DNA of 64,000 nt from Kluyveromyces lactis (lineage: Eukaryota > Ascomycota > Saccharomycetes > Saccharomycetales > Saccharomycetaceae), in assembly GCF_000002515.2 (NCBI RefSeq), contig NC_006038.1, positions 434,001 through 498,000 on the forward strand, in the 5' to 3' direction. This document shows positions 19,048 through 29,715 of the stretch, one piece after another. Numbering within the stretch: the first letter of the stretch is position 1; each line of letters starts with the position of its first letter. A program made the position numbers and the translations under genes. The notes below the pieces were generated by a model. It saw only the letters and a program-made list of their open reading frames with translations, searched no databases and had not been told where the DNA came from.

Positions 19048-20244
19048 TTAGAACATGAATGTACTAGATGGGACCATATTTTGGGCTCTGCTATATGCTG
19101 TGAGGTTCGATTCTGTTCTTGAAAGCGTGATTGTGGGTGCCAAGAGGTCGAGATCTTTTCCGTCGTCCCTACTTGATGATTCTTGCAATGGTATCATATG
19201 TACGCCAAGCATGGATGAAGTCTCTTCCGCTGGCACTGGCGGATCATTATTCGTGATGCACCACTCGAAACCCGTCCAGACGAGACACGATATAATATTG
19301 AAAAATGCAAAGATCCACAAGCATGTGAACCAACCAGTTCCAAGATGATATGAAAACCCAAACGAATCAAGTTCGTTCGAAATCTTTTGACGAATGTTGA
19401 TTGATAGTATAGTAAAGTTTATGACTGCTACTAAAGAGCAAATAAACACCAATAGTTTCATTAGTGATATAGAATGCAGGAGGATTTTGGTTTTCATGGT
19501 TTGTTCAGGTCTATTCCTGATCATGTAGTACAAGACAATCGATCCCAATATGAAAACTTCCAATACTGCCACGACGTAAAGTAGATTGACCATGTTGACT
19601 TTTCTTCTCGACAAAGCAGCCAAAAATTTGTTGTATTTTGCACTTTCTGCATTGTCGTGATCCAAAACACCATCGTTGTAAGTATATCCGTATGCGTAAC
19701 TTAACACTATTCCCAAACCTAGGTCATCTAATAGCTTTCTATAGTTCAATAAGTATTGCGCTCCTTCCCTGTGACAAGTCATAGCCTTTGTAGAGTTATG
19801 TTCCTCCTTCCAAGTACCGTCAGGCTGCCATAATTCTTGAGAAGCATGTTTCATGCTGCACCATCCGTAAACTCCTGTCTTTATATAATCGGGCACGTCG
19901 TGGACCTGTGAGTCTACATACCGCGTGAGTAAAAGAATCTCTGCTGTTGTGAGTCCTGCTCCGTTATTAATATCAGACAGTTTTGCACTGACAACAGAAC
20001 TGCTGAGCTTATCAAATAGTCCCTGCAAAATGTTAACATTTGAAGTGTCCAATCGTCCTAAATATAACGAATTTGGTGATGCGGCAGAAATAGCAGTCAA
20101 AACAAGGACAAAAACGATAATTCCCACTGAAGTTATAACTCGCAGCCATAACATCATCTTATCAAATGCGTTGAGGTGTCCTAGGGTCACTTTTAAGTAT
20201 TTCCATAACGATATATTCCTCGCCAAGACACTTCCAAACCTCAT
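19048..20244 (-). CDS. ECM7: Ecm7, claudin-like four-TM plasma-membrane protein
   Basis: The protein has 398 residues. TM1 is at about residues 33-56 (VITSVGIIVFVLVLTAIS), followed by a long outer loop with the GVYGWCSM motif typical of fungal Sur7/Ecm7 claudin-like proteins and LGLGIVLSYAYGY at its end. TM2-TM4 are at about 218-240, 258-282 and 303-327, the last preceded by YHLGTGWF. In S. cerevisiae Ecm7 associates with the Cch1-Mid1 calcium channel and takes part in calcium influx. ECM7 (YLR443W) neighbours SIR3, the ORC1 paralogue, and here it is divergent from ORC1 with 472 bp between, as predicted by the ancestral order. The cytoplasmic tail is Ser/Thr-rich. Confidence 0.88.
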   Translation of the reverse strand: MRFGSVLARNISLWKYLKVTLGHLNAFDKMMLWLRVITSVGIIVFVLVLTAISAASPNSLYLGRLDTSNVNILQGLFDKLSSSVVSAKLSDINNGAGLTTAEILLLTRYVDSQVHDVPDYIKTGVYGWCSMKHASQELWQPDGTWKEEHNSTKAMTCHREGAQYLLNYRKLLDDLGLGIVLSYAYGYTYNDGVLDHDNAESAKYNKFLAALSRRKVNMVNLLYVVAVLEVFILGSIVLYYMIRNRPEQTMKTKILLHSISLMKLLVFICSLVAVINFTILSINIRQKISNELDSFGFSYHLGTGWFTCLWIFAFFNIISCLVWTGFEWCITNNDPPVPAEETSSMLGVHMIPLQESSSRDDGKDLDLLAPTITLSRTESNLTAYSRAQNMVPSSTFMF

Positions 20245-20716
20245 TTCTTTTTATAAAGCTCCTAAAAGCTTCTTATGTATGACTCTATCAACGTGGGAAA
20301 TTGTTCAATTTTTTTTCCAGCAGGCCAGCTGCCTTTATTCTTCTGTGTTTATCTGCTTCACCTTCGTTAATTGACTGGCAGAATTCATTCTGTTTATCAT
20401 GTCATCACTCTTGAGATAAATCTCTTGATCTGTTTCTGCCAGGGTTCAAGGTTTAAAATTAGACGTCAGGAATGGGAAAACTATGTATCATTTTACACGT
20501 ATTTGATGTTTCAAGATCGATCTTAATTCAGTAAACAGAGGAACCGTGTAACAACCAATATGCTATGAGATAAAAGAATGCTACGGAAACAGGTAGCTGT
20601 CATTTCAACATACTTGGCCAGCAAGTAACTACTACTAGTTTAGGAAGGAATTACTGCATTTTAACGGTTATCTGATTATTTTTCCTTTTTATTCCGTGGT
20701 AGCGAGTTTATTAGGC
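20245..20716. promoter_or_regulatory. ECM7-ORC1 divergent promoter region
   Basis: These 472 bp separate divergent starts. They include a GACGTC word near 20462 and T-rich sequence before ORC1 (20675-20695). No RNA gene or clear origin element can be named from sequence alone. Confidence 0.4.
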
Positions 20717-23377
20717 ATGGCGTCAACGTTAGCTGAGTTTGAAGTTCAATGGGAAATACAGAAGACAGACTTGAAGGGGAATCTCATTGCTGAAACTCCT
20801 AGGCGAAGAAGAAGAGGAGATGCTACAGAACATGAAGTGATTAATTTGGTACGATACGATGGAGTCAGACTTTATCCTGGTGTTACGATTGTGTGCAAGG
20901 TAGAGGGTGCAGACGAGTTATCAGCGTATATGATCCATGAGGTGCGATTGAATACAAGCAATTACGTAGAACTCTGGTGTTTGAACTATTTGAGTTGGTA
21001 CGAGATCAATGCTGCGGAAAGATATAAACAGCTTGATGGAGAGTTTTATGAGACTAATAAGGAAAAAGGTGACAAATTTTTTGAGGAAACCTTCGCGTCA
21101 CAATCGATAAAGAACGAATTGTATTTGACAGCTGAGCTTTCAGAGATTTATCTACGGGACTTGCAATTTGTAGCTAATATTAAAAATGAAAAGGAGTATT
21201 TAGACTCTGTCAATGAAGGGAAAATGGATTCTAATATGTTTTTATGTCGATCTGCATGCTTGCCTTCAGGAACTAATCTGGCGGATTTAGATATACATTT
21301 CTTTGAAGAAAAAATACGTTCCTCGAATCCTAAGGTGTCTCTGGAGTATTTGCGTGATATTACTTTACCCAAGCTTCCAAAACCTTTAAATAAATCCAAG
21401 GTCCACGCACGAGAGAAGGTAGTGGCGACGAAATTGCAGTCCGACAACACACCAAGCAAAAAAAGCTTTCAACAAACAGTGAGCAAAACCAACGCTGAAG
21501 TCCAACGCATTGCATCTACTATTGTTAACGAAAAGGAAGCTATATCAGATAATGAATCGGATTTATCTGAATATCACGAAAGTAAAGAAGAGTTTGCAAA
21601 CGCATCCTCTTCGGACAGTGATGAAGAGTTTGAAGATTACCAGTCTGCAGAAGAGCTTGCAATTGTAGAACCTGCCAAGAAAAAGGTGAGATCTATTAAA
21701 CCAGATATACCCATTTCACCAGTAAAATCACAGACTCCATTGCAGCCATCAGCAGTTCATTCATCTCCTAGAAAGTTCTTTAAGAATAATATAGTGCGCG
21801 CTAAAAAGGCATATACTCCATTTTCCAAACGGTATAAGAATCCGAAGGATATTCCTGACTTGAACGATATTTTCCAAAGGCATAATAATGATTTGGATAT
21901 AGCTGCATTAGAGGAGAGATTCAGAACAGTTTCTGCTAAAGGCAAAATGGAGACTATTTTTTCTAAGGTGAAGAAGCAATTGAACTCAAGGAATAGCAAA
22001 GAAGAAATTGTCAAAGCTGCTGATTTCGACAATTATCTTCCGGCAAGAGAAAATGAATTTGCAAGTATATACCTCTCACTTTACAGTGCAATTGAAGCAG
22101 GCACTAGCACCAGTATTTACATTGCCGGGACGCCAGGCGTTGGTAAAACTTTGACGGTTCGAGAGGTAGTTAAGGATTTAATGACATCTGCAGACCAAAA
22201 AGAACTTCCAAGATTCCAATACATTGAAATCAATGGTTTAAAGATTGTCAAAGCAAGTGATAGTTATGAAGTCTTTTGGCAAAAAATATCTGGAGAAAAG
22301 CTTACATCTGGAGCTGCCATGGAATCTCTGGAGTTTTATTTTAACAAAGTTCCAGCTACGAAAAAACGTCCTATCGTTGTGTTATTGGATGAGCTTGATG
22401 CATTAGTTAGCAAGAGCCAAGATGTAATGTACAACTTCTTTAACTGGGCTACCTATTCAAATGCGAAACTTATTGTTGTAGCTGTCGCAAACACCTTAGA
22501 TCTCCCCGAACGCCATCTTGGTAACAAGATTTCGTCCAGAATTGGTTTTACTAGAATTATGTTCACTGGTTACACGCATGAAGAGCTTAGAACAATCATC
22601 AATTTGAGACTTAAATATTTGAACGAATCTAGTTTCTATGTCGACCCGGAGACAGGGAGTTCGTACATGATCTCTCCGGATAGTAGTACTATAGAAACTG
22701 ATGAAGAAGAAAAGCGAAAAGACTTCTCTAACTATAAACGACTAAAACTTAGGATTAATCCTGATGCCATTGAGATTGCATCAAGAAAAATTGCTAGTGT
22801 CAGTGGTGATGTGCGGAGAGCTTTAAAGGTGGTCAAAAGAGCGGTAGAATATGCGGAAAATGATTACTTAAAGAGGCTTAGATATGAGCGACTAGTCAAT
22901 TCCAAAAAAGATACTAGTGGCAATGGTACAGGAAATGAAGAATTACAGAGTGTAGAAATTAAGCATATTACCAAGGCATTAAACGAAAGTTCGACCTCTC
23001 CGGAACAACAATTCATATCTGGTCTGTCATTTAGCGGAAAACTTTTCCTATACGCATTAATCAATTTAATTAAGAAGAAGCAAACTGACGTACAACTTGG
23101 TGATATCGTAGAAGAAATGAGGCTCCTCATTGATGTCAATGGGAATAACAAATACATTTTAGAGTTGAAACGGATTTTATTCCAAAATGATTCTGTTGAT
23201 ACAAAGGAACAGTTAAGGGCCGTGTCTTGGGACTATATTTTATTGCAATTATTGGATGCAGGTGTTGTAGTAAGGCAATATTTGAAGAATGAGAGGCTCT
23301 CGACGATCAAATTAAATATTTCCATGGAAGATGCGGAGCAATGCTTGCATGAAGATGAAATGTTGAAGACATTTTAG
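20717..23377 (+). CDS. ORC1: Origin recognition complex subunit 1 (undivided ORC1/SIR3 ancestor)
   Basis: I start at the ATG at 20717 (MASTLAEFEVQWEI), giving 886 residues; the seven codons before it begin with GTG. Order of parts: a BAH domain at about residues 45-185 (YPGVTIVCKVEG, VELWCLNYLSWYEI, NELYLTAELSEIYL); an acidic disordered linker at about 270-320; a basic patch AKKAYTPFSKRYK; then the AAA+ ATPase with Walker A GTPGVGKT (471-478, Lys477), Walker B LLDELDA (Asp558-Glu559), sensor region ANTLDLPER and GNKISSRIGF, and a C-terminal winged helix. It binds origins and loads MCM with Cdc6. In S. cerevisiae the whole-genome duplication gave Orc1 and the silencing protein Sir3. Here one gene stands, so it may also act in silencing, as shown for K. 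lactis Orc1. Confidence 0.97.
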   Translation: MASTLAEFEVQWEIQKTDLKGNLIAETPRRRRRGDATEHEVINLVRYDGVRLYPGVTIVCKVEGADELSAYMIHEVRLNTSNYVELWCLNYLSWYEINAAERYKQLDGEFYETNKEKGDKFFEETFASQSIKNELYLTAELSEIYLRDLQFVANIKNEKEYLDSVNEGKMDSNMFLCRSACLPSGTNLADLDIHFFEEKIRSSNPKVSLEYLRDITLPKLPKPLNKSKVHAREKVVATKLQSDNTPSKKSFQQTVSKTNAEVQRIASTIVNEKEAISDNESDLSEYHESKEEFANASSSDSDEEFEDYQSAEELAIVEPAKKKVRSIKPDIPISPVKSQTPLQPSAVHSSPRKFFKNNIVRAKKAYTPFSKRYKNPKDIPDLNDIFQRHNNDLDIAALEERFRTVSAKGKMETIFSKVKKQLNSRNSKEEIVKAADFDNYLPARENEFASIYLSLYSAIEAGTSTSIYIAGTPGVGKTLTVREVVKDLMTSADQKELPRFQYIEINGLKIVKASDSYEVFWQKISGEKLTSGAAMESLEFYFNKVPATKKRPIVVLLDELDALVSKSQDVMYNFFNWATYSNAKLIVVAVANTLDLPERHLGNKISSRIGFTRIMFTGYTHEELRTIINLRLKYLNESSFYVDPETGSSYMISPDSSTIETDEEEKRKDFSNYKRLKLRINPDAIEIASRKIASVSGDVRRALKVVKRAVEYAENDYLKRLRYERLVNSKKDTSGNGTGNEELQSVEIKHITKALNESSTSPEQQFISGLSFSGKLFLYALINLIKKKQTDVQLGDIVEEMRLLIDVNGNNKYILELKRILFQNDSVDTKEQLRAVSWDYILLQLLDAGVVVRQYLKNERLSTIKLNISMEDAEQCLHEDEMLKTF

Positions 23378-23607
23378 TATATGCCTTCAAGACGCCTTTG
23401 CTGCTATTATAATTGCTACTTAGGTTGTCATGTAGCGTAGCGGTTAAGTAGAATATGAAACTGCTTTTTCAACTATTTAATTATAAGATAGAAAGATATA
23501 ATAAAGGATGCATTTTTTTAACTACTATTTTACCGTGTTTATTCATTCTTTACCCTCCCGCTTCGGGCAAGATGAAACCGTTGATCACGTAATAGGAGGT
23601 AGGTGAT

Positions 23608-24279
23608 TTACGATGATGGCGGAGGGGTATGCACTTGTCTTTTTGGAGAAGAAGGTCGCGAAGGACCGAATGATTTGTATATCAGTAAGGGCTCGCCGAT
23701 CTGTTTATATTCCGGTACTTTCAGAGTTAGATTGAAAGCTTTTGCAATCACGACCTTAAATATTTTCTGTACGTTGATTGATGATTGGGTCGAGCAAAAT
23801 ATCAGAGGCGATTTCATAACTTGAGCGTATTTCATCGCAGTTCTAGATACATTTTCTTGATATTCGGGGTCCATATCGACGAAAAGGTCATATTTAGTTC
23901 CAACCAGAATTGAAATTGCTGTATCATTGAACCCCCTTGCTTGTCTGTACCATTCTTTTATCGAATTTAAAGTCTCTGGCCGCGTCAAATCGAAAAGAAA
24001 TACTATTGCAACTGCACCTTCGGATACTAAAGGGAGCATATTGATAAATTCACGTTGACCTCCAAGATCCATTATGGAGAATATAACGTCTGTGGATCCC
24101 AGCACCACTTTCCGCTCGAGGTAATGCACCCCCAATGTCTGCGTATATTCCTCATCAAACACATTTTGTACGTATTTGACCATTAAAGAAGTCTTTCCAA
24201 CTTGTGCATCACCTATCAGGCCAACTTTCACCTTGACCTGGTGTCTAAGGCTCGGTACTCGATCTTTATCCAGAGACAT
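23608..24279 (-). CDS. TEM1: Mitotic-exit-network GTPase Tem1
   Basis: This is a small Ras-like GTPase of 223 residues. The G1 loop is [11 protein letters not shown]3 is the Tem1/Spg1-type DLGGQ in place of DTAGQ, G4 is TKYD, and G5 lies near [10 protein letters not shown]. Tem1 sits at the spindle pole body and switches on Cdc15 and the mitotic exit network when GTP-bound. Its regulators Bfa1-Bub2 and Lte1 are not in the window. The C-terminus ([15 protein letters not shown]) has no CAAX box, as for this subfamily. It is convergent with ORC1 (230 bp between stops), as in S. cerevisiae (YML065W-YML064C). Confidence 0.96.
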   Translation of the reverse strand: MSLDKDRVPSLRHQVKVKVGLIGDAQVGKTSLMVKYVQNVFDEEYTQTLGVHYLERKVVLGSTDVIFSIMDLGGQREFINMLPLVSEGAVAIVFLFDLTRPETLNSIKEWYRQARGFNDTAISILVGTKYDLFVDMDPEYQENVSRTAMKYAQVMKSPLIFCSTQSSINVQKIFKVVIAKAFNLTLKVPEYKQIGEPLLIYKSFGPSRPSSPKRQVHTPPPSS

Positions 24280-25170
24280 TGCAACGAAAAAAAAAAGAGT
24301 GTTATCTGTAGACTTGTCTCACTGCTCTGTGTGTGTATATATCTGTAGCACACAGGATGTTTTAAAAGATACAATTGAACTTGGATATCAGCACGTATTT
24401 GTATGTTTCTATGTGTCGTTATGGAGCATACCGATATGTGTGTAGATTCTCATTATTTACCTTTAAATCATGGTAGCATGAGAAATGGAAAATGACAACA
24501 TTGGGACTGTTGTTCGCGGTCACGTGTTGCTTTGACATCCGGACACCATTGTATTCATAAGTTTTACATCCATACATACTGTGTGTATCTTCAAATTTCA
24601 TAACAGTAAGATATTTTGCTAAATAGGAACTTTGTTTACTGCTGTCATGTGACCGGGTGAGCCTAACACGAAAAATTAGGCTCAATCTCTAGGCTGAGAG
24701 GGCAGGAATTCCTGGCCTAGCTCGACAGAACGCTCCACAGTAGGAATCTCTTCCCAGCCTCCACTGGCTGACTGTAACTCCCTTTCCCCTCCCTTCACTA
24801 CACCATTCCCATTAGCATCTCCCATTGGCATTCCGCCTACAGTCTTTCTCACACCGGTCCGTACCACCCGCCCCATCGTTTCGCCTGCTTGCGCTTCATT
24901 CGCTGTGGTGTCTTCCTCCTAATATCGAGTCCCATTTTTCAATGACGATTGACAATTATATTGAATTTTGAATTATCGAAATAGTAACAGTTGAAGAAAT
25001 ATGAATTTTGTATTGCAGGAAGAGAATAATTTATAAGATTTTGATACTGGATAGTTATTGTAACAGCTATTTTATTTGATACAGTTATATTTTGTTAGTG
25101 TAATCATTTCCTTTGGTTCTATCGAAAGTAAGCAGATCAACCAGAAAAGTACCATAAACATTTATTCAAG
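24280..25170. promoter_or_regulatory. TEM1-RPS1 divergent promoter region
   Basis: This stretch has 891 bp. A CACGTG E-box lies at 24521-24526, and a C-rich block at 24855-24875 (CGTACCACCCGCCCC) may be the ribosomal-protein control region. I cannot find a canonical Rap1 site. The 250 bp before RPS1 are AT-rich. No RNA gene is seen. Confidence 0.45.
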
Positions 25171-25938
25171 ATGGCTGTTGGTAAGAACAAGAGATTGTCC
25201 AAGGGTAAGAAGGGTTTGAAGAAGAGAGTTGTCGACCCATTCACCAGAAAGGAATGGTACGATATCAAGGCCCCATCCACCTTTGAAAACAGAAATGTTG
25301 GTAAGACTTTGGTCAACAAGTCTGTTGGTTTGAAGAACGCTTCCGATTCTTTGAAGGGTCGTGTTGTCGAAGTCTGTTTGGCCGACTTGCAAGGTTCTGA
25401 AGACCACTCTTTCAGAAAGGTCAAGTTGAGAGTTGACGAAGTCCAAGGTAAGAACTTGTTGACCAACTTCCACGGTATGGATTTCACCACTGATAAGTTG
25501 AGATCTATGGTTAGAAAATGGCAAACTTTGATTGAAGCCAATGTTACCGTTAAGACCTCTGACGATTACGTTTTGAGAATCTTCGCTATTGCCTTCACCA
25601 GAAAACAAGCTAACCAAGTCAAGAGAACTTCTTACGCTCAATCTTCTCACATCAGACAAATCAGAAAGGTTATTTCTGAAATCTTGACCAGAGAAGTTCA
25701 AAACTCCACTTTGGCTCAATTGACTTCCAAGTTGATTCCAGAAGTTATTAACAAGGAAATTGAAAACGCTACCAAGGATATCTTCCCATTGCAAAACGTC
25801 CACATCAGAAAGGTCAAGTTGTTGAAACAACCAAAATTCGATTTGGGTTCCTTGTTGTCCTTGCACGGTGAAGCTTCTGCTGAAGAAAAAGGTAAGAAGG
25901 TTGCTGGTTTCAAGGATGAAATCTTGGAAACTGTGTAA
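25171..25938 (+). CDS. RPS1: 40S ribosomal protein S1 (eS1)
   Basis: The protein has 255 residues, the normal length for yeast eS1 ([19 protein letters not shown] start; ends [10 protein letters not shown]). It sits on the 40S platform near the mRNA exit. Codons are extremely biased (TTG for Leu, AGA for Arg, AAG for Lys, GGT for Gly), the usual sign of very high expression; this bias also creates a long mirror frame on the other strand that is not a gene. S. cerevisiae has two copies, RPS1A (YLR441C) and RPS1B (YML063W); only one is seen here, between TEM1 and MFT1. There is no intron. Confidence 0.99.
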   Translation: MAVGKNKRLSKGKKGLKKRVVDPFTRKEWYDIKAPSTFENRNVGKTLVNKSVGLKNASDSLKGRVVEVCLADLQGSEDHSFRKVKLRVDEVQGKNLLTNFHGMDFTTDKLRSMVRKWQTLIEANVTVKTSDDYVLRIFAIAFTRKQANQVKRTSYAQSSHIRQIRKVISEILTREVQNSTLAQLTSKLIPEVINKEIENATKDIFPLQNVHIRKVKLLKQPKFDLGSLLSLHGEASAEEKGKKVAGFKDEILETV

Positions 25939-26261
25939 ATGATATAATATAGTATCTCTATCTCTCCGTTTTAAACAAAAAAAGGATTATTTCAAAATGA
26001 TAATATTAAAGAATCTCTCATAATAACATTACCAATTGGAACTTCAAATACTACTAAATTGCTGCCTCCGGCCCAACATTATTAACATCCCTTTTCATTA
26101 GTGCGGTTCTCAAATACGCGTTGTGTAGTATCTATTTGTTTTGCGTCATTCTTTTCTATTCGCTTGCCTATATTATATTATGTACAATATGTATATACAT
26201 ACTTACCCCCAATTTTAATATGTGAGCTATGTGCGCGTTAAAGGTTCAGTTGTTGAAAAGT
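25939..26261. other. RPS1-MFT1 convergent intergenic region
   Basis: These 323 bp of AT-rich 3' flank lie between two stops. They contain ATATAT-type words (26172-26200) of the kind that direct yeast 3'-end formation, on either strand. Nothing else is seen. Confidence 0.5.
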
Positions 26262-27326
26262 TCAGCTGTCATCACCGTTTATCTCAGGAATATTTTCCAT
26301 ATCCTGGTCTTCCTCTGATACCGGGTCTGCTTCGGCTTTGGCTTCTGCGTCTGCAACATCTGCAGGTTCCACCATTTGTTCATCGTCATCAGGTACGGTA
26401 GGCTCTACGCTAGCATTCTCACTCTTAACTTCTGCTTCTTCCACTTCAGATACTTCTTCTTCGTTGTTTTCATCCTGTACTATTTCATATATCTCATTCT
26501 CTTCATCGGTGTTAAATGAAGACTCTTCCTCACTGTGGAAAGATCCATCGTGCTTAACGCGTTCAATATCTGCTTCTTCTTCTTCTTCGTAATATTCATC
26601 ATTGTCCTCTGATCCATGTCTTCTCTCATTGAGCTTGACCTTTAATACTGAACCAATCTTCGACATAACTTCGAAGCTGTCTAGCCATTTTTGTTTATAT
26701 TCATCAAGGTCGATATTTAGCCTCTCAATATCTTTCTTCATTATTTCATTCATACGTTTCAACTCCAGTTCCCCGTCAAATAGTTCTTCCGTAACGGAAT
26801 ATAAACCGTCTCCAACATTTTTAAATACCCTATGCTCCAGTAGCTTATCGAACGCTTTAGGCTCATTCAAAATATTAATCCATTCTTCCTTGGTATACCT
26901 CATGATGGTAGGTTGGGTATTCAGATTCACAGACTCCTCATTAAAAGCCGTGATATCCAAATGCATTTGATTAAGTCTATCATTTCTCTCATTCAACTCA
27001 TCTCTTAGGTTTCGTACTACTGACAATTGTCCGTCAAGGCCGTTTTTGATATTATCAACAGTACGTTCTAAACTGATATCCAATGCATTGTAACTAGATC
27101 TTTCTGTTTCCACAAAATTCTTGGCTTCAAGGTATTTGTCATCTAATACTTCTCTCAATTTTCTTATCTCTTCTACGCTTAGCTTGTCGTTCTCGGTCAA
27201 CTTCTGGTTCAATAATCGATGAACCAACGATTGGATCTGTTGTAGATGTGATAAATAGTTTGGGAAAACCTTGTTGAAGGAATATAATGAGAGTCTCCTT
27301 TCAATTGCCTCCTCTTGAGTTGTCAT
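26262..27326 (-). CDS. MFT1: THO complex subunit Mft1
   Basis: The protein has 354 residues. The first 240 are strongly helical with heptad-like patterns (LSHLQQIQSLVHRLLNQKL, VRNLRDELNERNDRLNQMH, LNIDLDEYKQKWLDSF), typical of the coiled-coil THO subunits. The last 110 residues are very acidic (EEEEEADIER, EEVSEVEEAEV) and ends NIPEINGDDS. Mft1 is part of nuclear THO, which couples transcription elongation to mRNP packaging and export and prevents R-loops. The name rests on architecture and on the YML062C position between RPS1 and PIF1. It is divergent from SEC39 with 297 bp between. Confidence 0.85.
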   Translation of the reverse strand: MTTQEEAIERRLSLYSFNKVFPNYLSHLQQIQSLVHRLLNQKLTENDKLSVEEIRKLREVLDDKYLEAKNFVETERSSYNALDISLERTVDNIKNGLDGQLSVVRNLRDELNERNDRLNQMHLDITAFNEESVNLNTQPTIMRYTKEEWINILNEPKAFDKLLEHRVFKNVGDGLYSVTEELFDGELELKRMNEIMKKDIERLNIDLDEYKQKWLDSFEVMSKIGSVLKVKLNERRHGSEDNDEYYEEEEEADIERVKHDGSFHSEEESSFNTDEENEIYEIVQDENNEEEVSEVEEAEVKSENASVEPTVPDDDEQMVEPADVADAEAKAEADPVSEEDQDMENIPEINGDDS

Positions 27327-27623
27327 GTTAGTGCTTGTATTTGTTGAGTTTCTAATTTCGAGTCCAACAGCTTCCTCTAAAAGTTTAGACTCTCTCTTTC
27401 TTTCCCATTAATATCCTAGGTTTGATTGTCATTGAATATTTCAAATACACTTTGTTGATGATTGAGGAATTTCATGAAAACGTTAATATTGAACAAGTAT
27501 CCACAAACTAAACCTTTAAACTTGTAGAGACGAGAAGAGTTTCCCAACATCAACCGCTCCAGCCCTTCATTCCTTTTTTTATCGATATAAGCTGCCGCCA
27601 CTTGTATTATCAGATCTTTTGGG

Positions 27624-29642
27624 ATGAACCCACAATTGTATCTTTGTGCGAGCGTGTTCATAACGCGAGGGGATGTGAAAAGTGTTTCTGAAATATACCA
27701 AGGTTTGCAATCTGATGCCGAAAGATTACAGTACTTGAAGCTACTATGTGTTATGTGGCCTGAATTGGATGCTCCTACTAATATATCCTTTGTTCTGAAG
27801 GATATAGAGCTTAATGGCATGGATGAATCATCTGTTTTGGTTTCTTTGATCCAAGAAGACTCATCATTGACAGCAATTTCTGAGATGGATGTTAACACAA
27901 TCTCTAAGAGAGTTAATGCGTTGGCTAGCTACGTTGAAGAAACTCTAATTGGTTTCAACATTCATATTCGTGAGACTCACATGCTTGAAGATTTTATAAG
28001 GGCAAGAACTCTAGTCGTAAATTCGTTGAGTAAAGATGCGCTATGTAGTTTAGAACTACTAGCAAACTCCACGAGTAAGTCGTTGGTCAGCTGGCTCGAT
28101 GGAATTCTCAAGCCATTGGACCATCTAAATCGAAGATTAGATACCAAGCTCAGTATATTTCAATTTGAAAATTTATCTGCTCAAGATGCAGTTTCGGAAA
28201 TGTGGAAATTGCCAGTGAAAGAAGTAAGTGTAGTAAGGTCCATGATGAAATATGAGGTGGAACCCTATTTAAAATTTCAAGGTTCCTATACTCCATTTTA
28301 TGAAGTGATATTCAACCCGGACAATTTCCCGTTGGACAGCATTAATAATTTTCAAATATACAAATACTTATCATCTCAGCCAACTCCACTTGATACCAAA
28401 TTCAACGAGACAAAATGGAATATTTTATACTCCAATGGTAAAAATCTAGCATCGATTCCTCTCCCTAACTTAGTTTTTGAGTTAGAATCTTTAATCAAAT
28501 CATTCGGAGATGATTCACAAATATTTAGCGGAATATCGTTGAATGAATGGCTTGTAAATCTAAAGTTTATGAATGCAATGGATATCAAGGATCTTAAATC
28601 GTTGAAAAAACTTCAGAACGAAGACTCTGTTGTACAAACATCATACTTTTCGATCATCACACAAAATATGTTTCAAGGACACATCGATATCAAAACCGTT
28701 CAAAACGTGGTGGAATTCATCGAATCATCAACTTTGTTCGATAAACTAACTAACGAGCTACAAACTTCCATATTATTGGAGAGTTTATTGAAACTTGGCA
28801 AATTTGATATTTTGGAGCAATTTGTATCTACTTCAGGAGTCAAAATTCAAGACAAAGTAATAATCCAGCATTTCTGGAGATTTTTCAATATTGCATCCAA
28901 CGGTTCTCTGTCAGACCCTGATATGAAGAACGCTAACAGAACGTTGAATTTACTCAGTAATAAAGAAACACATTCTAACCTATACGACATTCTAACTATA
29001 GTGGACCGCTTATCGCACTATTCATTAAGTTTCAAACGGGGTATGCCATTCAAACCTGCGCATATTTCAGAGTTTAAAGCTAACCCTATGGAAATCGTGG
29101 AGAAATTACTTGATCTTAATCCGAAATTGAGAAAAAATATTGAAGTAACATTTGATATTTTGAAGGAATTATACACCGCATTGCAAGTAACTCCATCTGA
29201 TAAAGATTTTACGAAAGAATATTCTAAGCTACTCTCTGAACATATTAATAATTTGCTAGCGAATGGTGATTTTAAATTTGCTTTTGATCAAGCAATAAAT
29301 CTTATCGAAAGGCCTGATGCTGCAGAACATTGGGTGACAATTTTCCAAGTCGGGAAGTACATAGACCCTAATTGGCTAGATGCAGAGATTCCAACAGAAA
29401 TTATATACTTGCAGTTGGGAATTGTCTCTAAGCTATTGCATATCTGTCCTGAAAAGGAATATGAAGTCATTACTTCACAGTGGTCCGGCTTAGAGCTGGA
29501 GTTATCAACAAGAAATCTGATTTCAGATAAGTATTCTCTTGAGAACACTCAAAGAAGTAATGATAATTTCATGAGCGATGTCTCAACAAACGTCGGTAAC
29601 TTCCTATCAGGAAAGTTTCAATGGAATATCGGTGGTGCTTAA
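27624..29642 (+). CDS. SEC39: Dsl1 tethering-complex subunit Sec39
   Basis: The protein has 672 residues, an all-helical peripheral membrane protein with no TM or catalytic motif. Strong local matches to S. cerevisiae Sec39 (709 residues) are the start QLYLCASVF, LKPLDHLNRRL, the run HFWRFFNIASNG, VGKYIDPNWLDAEIPTEIIYLQ (split here as PNWLDAEIPTEII), and the C-terminal SQWSGLELELSTRNLISDKY. With Dsl1 and Tip20 it tethers Golgi-derived COPI vesicles to the ER and binds ER SNAREs. In S. cerevisiae it is YLR440C, between MRPL4 and RPS1A, which fits this place. It is convergent with PIF1, with only 73 bp between stops. Confidence 0.95.
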   Translation: MNPQLYLCASVFITRGDVKSVSEIYQGLQSDAERLQYLKLLCVMWPELDAPTNISFVLKDIELNGMDESSVLVSLIQEDSSLTAISEMDVNTISKRVNALASYVEETLIGFNIHIRETHMLEDFIRARTLVVNSLSKDALCSLELLANSTSKSLVSWLDGILKPLDHLNRRLDTKLSIFQFENLSAQDAVSEMWKLPVKEVSVVRSMMKYEVEPYLKFQGSYTPFYEVIFNPDNFPLDSINNFQIYKYLSSQPTPLDTKFNETKWNILYSNGKNLASIPLPNLVFELESLIKSFGDDSQIFSGISLNEWLVNLKFMNAMDIKDLKSLKKLQNEDSVVQTSYFSIITQNMFQGHIDIKTVQNVVEFIESSTLFDKLTNELQTSILLESLLKLGKFDILEQFVSTSGVKIQDKVIIQHFWRFFNIASNGSLSDPDMKNANRTLNLLSNKETHSNLYDILTIVDRLSHYSLSFKRGMPFKPAHISEFKANPMEIVEKLLDLNPKLRKNIEVTFDILKELYTALQVTPSDKDFTKEYSKLLSEHINNLLANGDFKFAFDQAINLIERPDAAEHWVTIFQVGKYIDPNWLDAEIPTEIIYLQLGIVSKLLHICPEKEYEVITSQWSGLELELSTRNLISDKYSLENTQRSNDNFMSDVSTNVGNFLSGKFQWNIGGA

Positions 29643-29715
29643 AAGTGAATACGAGTAATGATGTTTGTAATGTAAAGATTAATTAGTATGTAAAATGCTA
29701 TGTAGGTTTATTAAG

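Noticed and set aside
20580-20716. Longer ORC1 from the GTG at 20696
   Set aside because: Alignment with Orc1 begins at the ATG at 20717, and GTG starts are not expected in yeast nuclear genes.
23433-23443. tRNA A-box-like word TAGCGTAGCGG between ORC1 and TEM1
   Set aside because: No B box, acceptor stem or cloverleaf follows; at most a chance match.
25162-25866. 234-codon frame on the strand opposite RPS1
   Set aside because: It mirrors the strong codon bias of RPS1 and is Leu/Asn/Ser-rich with no recognisable domain.
27624-29642. COG8 as the identity of this gene
   Set aside because: COG8 lies next to DAK1 in S. cerevisiae, but motifs such as LKPLDHLNRRL, DPNWLDAEIPTEII and SQWSGLELELS match Sec39, and the position fits YLR440C.
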